Shown here piece by piece: positions 54,328 to 61,400 of a stretch of DNA of 64,000 nt. Origin of the DNA: Blepharisma stoltei (Eukaryota > Ciliophora > Heterotrichea > Heterotrichida > Blepharismidae); contig CAJZBQ010000005.1 in the NCBI GenBank assembly GCA_914767885.1, forward strand, positions 310,001 through 374,000, read 5' to 3'. Positions within the stretch are counted from its first letter, which is position 1. Every line of letters starts with the position of its first letter. Below the pieces are notes generated by a model. That model searched no databases. It saw nothing but the letters and a program-made list of their open reading frames with translations, and was not told where the DNA came from. Made by a program: the position numbers and the translations under genes.

Positions 54328-55341
54328 TTATAAATTGTACGCTCTTAAGGATGAAGTAAGCGCATTTTCTTCAGATGTTTTCTTATATGCAAGTCAAAAT
54401 GGATATTGAGGTTTTTTAATTCCTATATCAAGATGGGGATTAGACCTTGGCAAAATATGTGATTTGTGCTCTACTTGAGATGTAGGCTCAGAGTATTTCT
54501 TTGGATATGGAGCTGGAGGAGGCTCATACCAATCATCAAGTGACACATCACCCTCATTGTCATTATGCAATTCTTTGAGTCTCTCTGAAATTGTGTTAAG
54601 AAAAGAAGTAGATTTTATAGTAATTTTAGGGCTTGAAGTAATTGCATTTTCAGTTGGCTTTAAGTATGATTTAGTTGATACTTTAGGATTTGGACTCTCA
54701 GTGAGATCAATAAATTTTTTGGTGAGGGGATCTGATCTTAAATCTTCTGTTAGGTCTACAAAATAGAAATATTTTAGTTACGGAAATGATAGCTCGACCA
54801 GCCAAGAATTGCCTTTTATTAAGTTAATTTTTCTCCTCAGATGAGTTTTTCCATAGCTGACAAAGAGCATTTCCTTAAGCCAAGTTCTGCCATCAGATCA
54901 ACTGACCTTTGGTTCCTTATTAAGATGACTGGTGAGATGAAGGATTGTGGGACGAAGACTGAGCATTTATGCTGCACAAGTCTCTGCAGGAAAATAAATT
55001 GACAGAGAGATAGATCCTCTGAGGTAAGATGGAAGCAAGCCCACAGCTCATCAGACTTCATGGATGAGATGCAATTGATTGTTCGAAAGTCTTTATTAAA
55101 GAGCTCATAAGAGCTTCAACAATGCGAAAGCATTGTTATAATTAAAGAAAGATTGTTCGAAGTCAAATTGAAGGCAGGTGTTTTGATGAAAATAAGGGCT
55201 TGAGATGTGAAGATAAGCCCCTTTCATTGCTAGCAGTGGGTAATAACGGCCTTAAGGCAAACTCGGTGAGCTTTAACTCATGGTCTTATGATCTCTAAAT
55301 AAATTTGGTTCGTTTAGGTCTACAACACAAGAATTTTTCAT
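54328..55341 (-). CDS. Small protein with two SUMO-interaction-like motifs, interrupted by a retroposon-like IES, 149 aa
   Basis: ATG 55341 (MKNSCVVDLTEDLRSDPL) to TAA 54328-54330. Removing 54751-55314 (564 bp) leaves 450 nt and joins MKNSCVVD to LTEDLRSD. Two motifs near the N-terminus, CVVDLTEDL and KFIDLTESP, match the hydrophobic-acidic SIM pattern (V/I-V/I-D-L-T). The rest is polar with EPPPAPYPKKYSEP. No catalytic domain is seen. It lies about 130 bp upstream of the Sen1-like helicase start on the same strand. A SUMO-reader role is inferred from the motifs only. Confidence 0.7.
54751..55314. mobile_element. 564-bp insertion with 12-bp target duplication, as IES
   Basis: Flanked by TTAGGTCTACAA (54750-54761 and 55314-55325), which includes the TA used for excision (54751-54752 and 55315-55316). 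The interior is GC-richer than the flanks and has no long ORF. No clear simple tail, so the retroposon class is less certain than for the others. Confidence 0.8.
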
Positions 55342-55836
55342 TTTGAAGATTATGATGCAATAGCTAAATGGGGGATTTTAGAAAATTTATTTAATAAATT
55401 AATTAATATTAATTTCAATTTAATAGTAAAAAAGCTTACTCCCGTACTTTGTGAACAAACAAAAAAATTTGTTCGCTCACGGAAGGGATTCAAAATTTAA
55501 AATATTGAAAAGTAAAATTAATTTAATTTGCATAATTTATGTTTTAAAATGCAAGTGGTTTAAAATTAACAGAATTAGTTTGAGATTTGATTATAATAAT
55601 TATTTTATATATAATCAACACTATTTTTATAAAAAAATTTGGCTTGCTCAAGGAGGGTTGCTTCTACTCAAAAGATAGGGATTTTTCAATGGTTTTGTTT
55701 GCTCAAAAGAGGGGAACTAGCTGGAATTAAACATAAATATGTATATCAAACGCGCCAAAAGGCAAAAAAATATGCAGTGGAAACTTTAGCTTTTTATATT
55801 GGGCTCGACTTGAGCTGTTTGTCAAAAATAATATAA
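55318..55836 (+). other. Possible plus-strand ORF that would be continuous after MITE removal
   Basis: After removing the MITE at 55437-55717, the frame is open from about 55318 (VYNTRIFHFEDYDAIAKWG) through AGIKHKYVYQTRQKAKKYAV to TAA 55834-55836. There is no ATG, and the first part overlaps the start of the minus-strand SIM gene. It may be a decayed gene or a chance frame. Confidence 0.25.
55437..55717 (+). mobile_element. 281-bp diverged MITE (GTGAGCGAAC family)
   Basis: TA-bounded (55437-55438 and 55718-55719). Left end CTCCCGTACTTTGTGAAC, then GTTCGCTCACGGAAGGG; right end GCTCAAGGAGGGTTG, then ATAGGGATTTTTCAATGG, then GCTCAAAAGAGGGGAAC. Same orientation as the 31024 copy. Confidence 0.82.
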
Positions 55837-55939
55837 TAAAAGAATTAACCTTGGCCATAAGATAAAAATAATAGAGAAATAAGCTTATGCAATACAATTA
55901 AATAGGAAGATCTGGGAAGATAGTTCCCTTACTCTACTC

Positions 55940-56236
55940 ATGAAGGGAATCCTTGACTCTTCTGAGAGTCTGGATCAACAGAGACACTATCCAGTGGCGA
56001 TGGATAGTGGGAAAAGAGTATTTTTTGAAGCTGGGAGTGAAAGAAGTTTTAACGGTCAAATTACTGTAGATCCGTTGCTCAGAGAGGAAGTCTTATCTCA
56101 CGTAAAAGGCTTGAGAAAACAGGAGATAAGATTTTTTAGTTATTTTACTAACCAACTAGCTTATGAAAATATAATCAAAATTATTTGAAGATATATAGGA
56201 ATTAAAAGCATGAAAAGCAGATCAGCTATCTGTTAA
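55940..56236 (+). CDS. Small ORF, 98 aa, doubtful
   Basis: ATG (MKGILDSSESLDQQRHYPVA) to TAA through one TGA Trp. It has no recognisable domain (a short SDRSFNGQITVD-like polar stretch, then KGLRKQEIRFFSYFTNQL). The DNA is GC-richer than its surroundings, like the retroposon blocks, so it could be part of a decayed element rather than a gene. Confidence 0.25.
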
Positions 56237-56723
56237 GATTTTAGATGCATATTTAAAGAGAATAGGAATGAAAGTAAACAAGAAATGATAAAAGTAGATT
56301 AAAAAATTTATCTATTTGGGAAACATCATGGTAAGTAGCTATGAAGCTGTACTTAACCTTTCATATAAAGTCTGAGCTCTTTCTGAAATTCTAAAAGGCT
56401 AGTTTGCATATTGTCAGAGTATTGCTAAAAGGTGCAGGATAAGCATATTAAATAAAAAACTAGAAGCTTTCTTTTTTCAATATTCAATTTTATTTATTAT
56501 GACTAAAAATATACGATGCGCAATTAATAATGAAAGGACAGAGAGCATCAAATTTAAAGCAAGCAATATATGATAAGAAATTAATATATTTTATAGGTAA
56601 AAAATGAAAAATAATAATTTATGTATAAATTATATAGGAAGCAAATCGATGAAAATAAGCATTAGAGGTAATAAATAATAAATTCTGTATGCTTTCTTAA
56701 AATTCTATAATAAATTAATCTCA
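56237..56723. other. AT-rich intergenic region
   Basis: Nothing recognisable. It is downstream of the polymerase kappa gene (minus strand). Confidence 0.35.
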
Positions 56724-58391
56724 TTATTTTCTTGCGAAAAAATGATCCAAAGTCAACCCTTTATTCGCTTTTTTATTTTTACTTCCAAAATCCAGTGAGA
56801 TTGATTTTCTTTTTTCTCCATCCTCCCCATTGCAGCTTGATATATGAATATTCATCCTATATTCACTCATGGTATATCACTCCCCACAGTTAGGGCATTG
56901 CAATCTCATCAACTTAACTCCGCTTGGTTTAGGCTCTTCATTCTCCATTTTATCAGGTTTTATTGAAGTATGTAGAAAAGAATTCACAAACTCTTCTTTT
57001 GATGTTTTTTGCTGAGGCTCAGAGATTGATCTATTATTTTGGCTTTTTCTTTTCTGCCTTCCATAACTTAAATTATTTGCTTTTAAACCTAATAATCTGA
57101 TTTGGCCAATTGGTGATAGCAACTCCAGCTGTTTTAAAGCTAGCTTTGTTATATCCTCAAGCTTATGAATAAATTTTTTTGATGTTTCAGATCTATTTAT
57201 AACTTCATAATTCAAGGTTTTTATAGTCACTGTAAGGTTTTTGCATTCAGCGTCTTTTTCTTCTAATTCTTTTGCTATTGTTTCACAAAAGGATTTTAAT
57301 TTTTCTTCAATTTCTTGTAAATTGCCAGTAGGTGGGAATGTCCTAGAAATGCTGACGCTTTTGTGCTCTTCCGATGCAGACTGAGGATGATGAGTTGGTC
57401 CTAACCCTAAAGCAGATTTTAATAAAAATACAAGAGAAGTTTCATTGAAAACAAAGCTGATTTCTAGCTTTTTCTTTAAAATATCTTGGCATTTTTTAAC
57501 TCCAAGCTCATTTAATAGCTTCTCTAGCACTTTTCCACATCCAGGGACTTTTCTGACATTTTGTTTTTCAATAAAATCTATAATAGCTGCTTTTTCTGGC
57601 TGCAAATAAAATTGTCCATTAGGCTTGTTTATTTCTGTAGCCATTTTTGCAAGTAGTTTATTACTTGCGATTCCTGCCGATGCTGTAAGCTGAGTGCTGG
57701 TGAAAATTTTTTCACGAATTTCGTTCGCAAGAGCTTGTCTGCCTTCATGAGTATCTAGCCCTCTATCTTTAAGCACAGGAGTTACCCATAAGCTCGCTTC
57801 ATCTAGCCCAAGACTTTCAAAACTTTGGTCATATTCTTTAAAAATTTCTCGAATTTTTTCACCTTCACAATGATATTTGCTAAAATTCGGAGGAACAAAT
57901 ATAAGATCTGGGCACAATCGTTGGCCAATAAAGCCTGGCATAGCACTTCTTACACCAAATCGTCTTGCAATATAATTTGCTGTAGTAATCATTTGGTAAT
58001 CACCTACAGCTATAGGCTTATCAGCTAGCTCAGGGTTATCCCTTATTTCTACAGATGCATAAAACATATCCATATCAATATGGATCCAAGTTTCTGATAA
58101 TTCCCTTTCTTTTTCATAGTCTCTGAGCTTTTGATCTATTTCATCTGAACGTACTTTGATGTATCTCGGACCTTTTGCGATATTTTTCTGGATTTCGTTT
58201 TTCATTGAGTTTGCTTTCTTTTTGATTTGGTCAATTTTATGCTGCTCATGCTTGAAATAATCAGTATTTTTGGAAGCTTCGTAAATGATTCTGTCGATTT
58301 TGTCACGATTTATACCTTTCATGCCAGCTTTTTCATTGGTGAAATTACAAATGAGATCATATTTGCTGCTAGGAGGATCATCGTTATCCAT
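56724..58391 (-). CDS. POLK: DNA polymerase kappa (Y-family), 555 aa
   Basis: ATG 58391 to TAA 56724-56726 through TGA Trp 56877-56879. Kappa-type N-clasp helices (NRDKIDRIIYEASKNTDYFK, KKANSMKNEIQ) precede the Y-family palm (WIHIDMDMFYASVEIRDNPE with catalytic Asp; ESLGLDEASLWVTP with the second acidic pair). LTASAGIASNKLLAKMATE and KVPGCGKVLEKLL are the thumb and HhH. The C-terminus has one UBZ4-type zinc finger (CPNCGEW, then NIHISSC) and ends GLTLDHFFARK, a PIP-box-like LxxFF. It performs translesion DNA synthesis and binds ubiquitinated PCNA. Vertebrate POLK has two UBZ fingers; here one. Confidence 0.94.
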
Positions 58392-58442
58392 TTATGAATG
58401 CCCCTAAAATTTTATTAATATTTGAGGAAATTTTTAGAAAAA
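58392..58442. promoter_or_regulatory. 51-bp divergent promoter between POLK and Piezo-like genes
   Basis: Only 51 bp separate the two ATGs on opposite strands. Both genes must be driven from this AT-rich gap or from inside each other. Confidence 0.5.
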
Positions 58443-61400
58443 ATGTTAAGATGTTATCAAAAAAAAATTATTAGTGGAGTATGAGGAAGATGGGTAGTGC
58501 CTTTAAATTTAATAAATGTTTTAAGGTATTATTTTAAAATGATAGAAAATGCGCTATTATTTGGAATACTCATCTGTGGAATATACCCATCATTATTGTC
58601 AGCAATTTATGTCTCAGTTGCTTTTGCATATTTCTTTGATGTTGCATTTCTAAAAAAGAACAAACACAAAATTTATATGGGTATTAAATATAGGAAATTC
58701 CCGATGATGGCGCTCAATGTGCCATCATCGGCAACGTGTTTTAAGGGTACACGCTGGTAATAGGTTCCACATGTGGAGCCCTTTTTGACACGTGGAGAAT
58801 CCTCACTTTCACGTGCCAAAAGGGCTCCACACGTGGAACCCATTTCCAGTGTGGACCCTGAACTTTAGTTGCCCGATAATGGCGCTCAATGCACCATCAT
58901 CGGGCAACTTGTATAATTAATTAAATGGCTTTGAAATTTTAATTCAATGTTTATTATTTTATTTGTTTAATTTTTCAACAATATTTTCGCACACTTCTGT
59001 TTATTCGAATTAGGCTTTATCCATCAAATTTGATTTTTTATTTTTCTAAAGCACCAATTTATAAAGGTCTAATTGGATACTCTTTTATAGTGATTATATG
59101 GAAATTTTTGGCAATAATAATTTTCTATTCTGATAAGAATTCAGAATTATTTAAGGGAAATGATGAATTATTAAAAGTTTTTGGAATTTTTTTATCAAAC
59201 CATGCATATTTCGACTCTGATGCAGCTTTAACTATATTTCCAGATCTATCAGTTCTGCTTGCCACAATATTTTTAGTTAAATACACAAAGAAATACGATT
59301 TATGAGTTAAAAAGAAAATTCTAGATTTGCATGACAAGCAAGAGACTAGTGAAGAGTTAGGAGTTCTTACTGATTCCCCAATGGAAAGGAAAAAAATATA
59401 TACTCTTTTTTATAACCGAAAAACACTGCTTTGTGGTCTGGTGTACTATCATAGGAGCTGCCTTTATGGACTACTGCAACAATTTGTGTATTTTCTTCCA
59501 GATATTAAAGAATCATAGACTTTTAAGGATAATAAATGCTGTTTAGCCTAGTGCACCATACCACCCAAACAGTGTTTTTCGGCTATATTTAAAAGTATAT
59601 CATTTTTTTGAAAAATTATAGCTTATTTAAACTATTTATTGGAACTGTTTAGCGTTTGAATAACTTTTCTAATACTTTTTTTGATTATGCTCTTATCTGA
59701 CTTAAACTTTATCAACTTTGGCAGATTTTTTATTATTTGCTACTTTTTATCATATTTAATGATTAAAATGCAGAAAACTATAAATAATTCATTGAGGCAA
59801 GTTTTTGTAAAGTGAAAATTCCTCACAATTTATAGCTTTTCAACATTTGCCATTAGGTATCTCTATCAATTTTGTGGATATTTTTATGATATTAATAATG
59901 ATATTACTGGCATTATAGGATTAGCATCCTTTAGTGTTGACTCATTTTATAAAATTATGATATGTGAATGCATTATTTTATGCACACTATTATTTTTTTC
60001 AAATAATTATCAAAAAATTTCTATGCATGAAGATGAACTAACTCGCTCTCTCTTTGGTTATCAAACAAACTGTTAGATAAATCCTTATTTTTTGCATATT
60101 AAATTAAAACACTTTTACTTGCCAAAAATTCTTTATTTTTTAAACCTGAAAAAAATTATTGGTTAAATGATTAATAAAACAATTTAACCTTTGGCTATCG
60201 TGATGAAATTTTTGCTCAGTGACGAAGGGAAGGTAAGCCCTATTTATTCTTGAATTAAATCTATAGAAGTAAAAGAGGTAAATTTGGTAAAATTATTTGC
60301 TTCTTTAGGTAAGCATTTCAATTTACTGCTCTTTTTGGTAATTTTTCTTATTTCAATTTTCAGAAGGCTTTCGATATCAATGCTGGTCTATTTATTTTTT
60401 ATTGGAAGATATTGTATGAAAATATGCTATGAGTATTGCAAAAATATAGAAAATGAAATAGAAAAAGATTACAGTAAAGATTTACTTATAAGGTTAAAAC
60501 TATGACTTCAGCTATTTTATTTGACCATAATCTGCATTTTGATATCATATTTAAGTTTTATTATAAATTTCACAGATTTTGGAGAAGGTTTTCTTGAATA
60601 TGCACAGTGATTTTATTTTTTATTTGGCTTTAGTGTGGCTCCTGATGATGATCTTTTGATATGCCGATTGCAGATGAATGATATCTATATAAAGCATAAA
60701 AATACTTGAAATTATTTATAATGTTTCTCTTCAAATACCATCGCAAATACAGTCAAATTATATAGCTCAAAATTATGAGTATATTTGCATTTTGATTTCA
60801 TTAATTATAGAAAAATTATGTATTGAAGCCCTGCAAAATAATGAATCTAGAAGTGCACTTCATAGTGAATCTTACTGAAAACTGTTATCTCTTCTAAAAC
60901 TTTTCGCTGACTCCCCCCTTTAAATTGGAACTAAAAATTTTTTCCAATTTAAAGGGGGGTTAAGAAAATGTTTTAAAAAAAAAATCATTATAAAATTTTT
61001 TATAAAAAAAAAAACAATTATATAAAATTTAAAACAAAAAAAATTTCAAAAAATTTATCGAATTAGATTTATAAATTTTGTTTAATAAAATGCTATTTAC
61101 TCTTTATCCTTCAAAATAAAGCAAGATATAACTAAAATATTATTATTAATTAATACGCCACTATTAATTGGCATCAAAACTATATTTACACAAAAATTAT
61201 TATTTTTATTGATAAAAAAAAATTAAAAAAAAAAAATTTAGAAAATTTATCGGTCAAAGTGCTAATTTTGTTTAAATAAGATGTTATTTATACTCTATTC
61301 TTTGAAATAAAGCAAGAGATAAGTAAATTTTGAATTTTTGTAAAGAATTCGTATTGAATTTATATCAAAGCTATTTAAATAAAAAATATCATTTTTATCA

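Noticed and set aside
54837-55061. 74-aa minus-strand ORF near the SIM-motif gene
   Set aside because: It lies inside the 564-bp insertion with a target duplication and has no recognisable domain.
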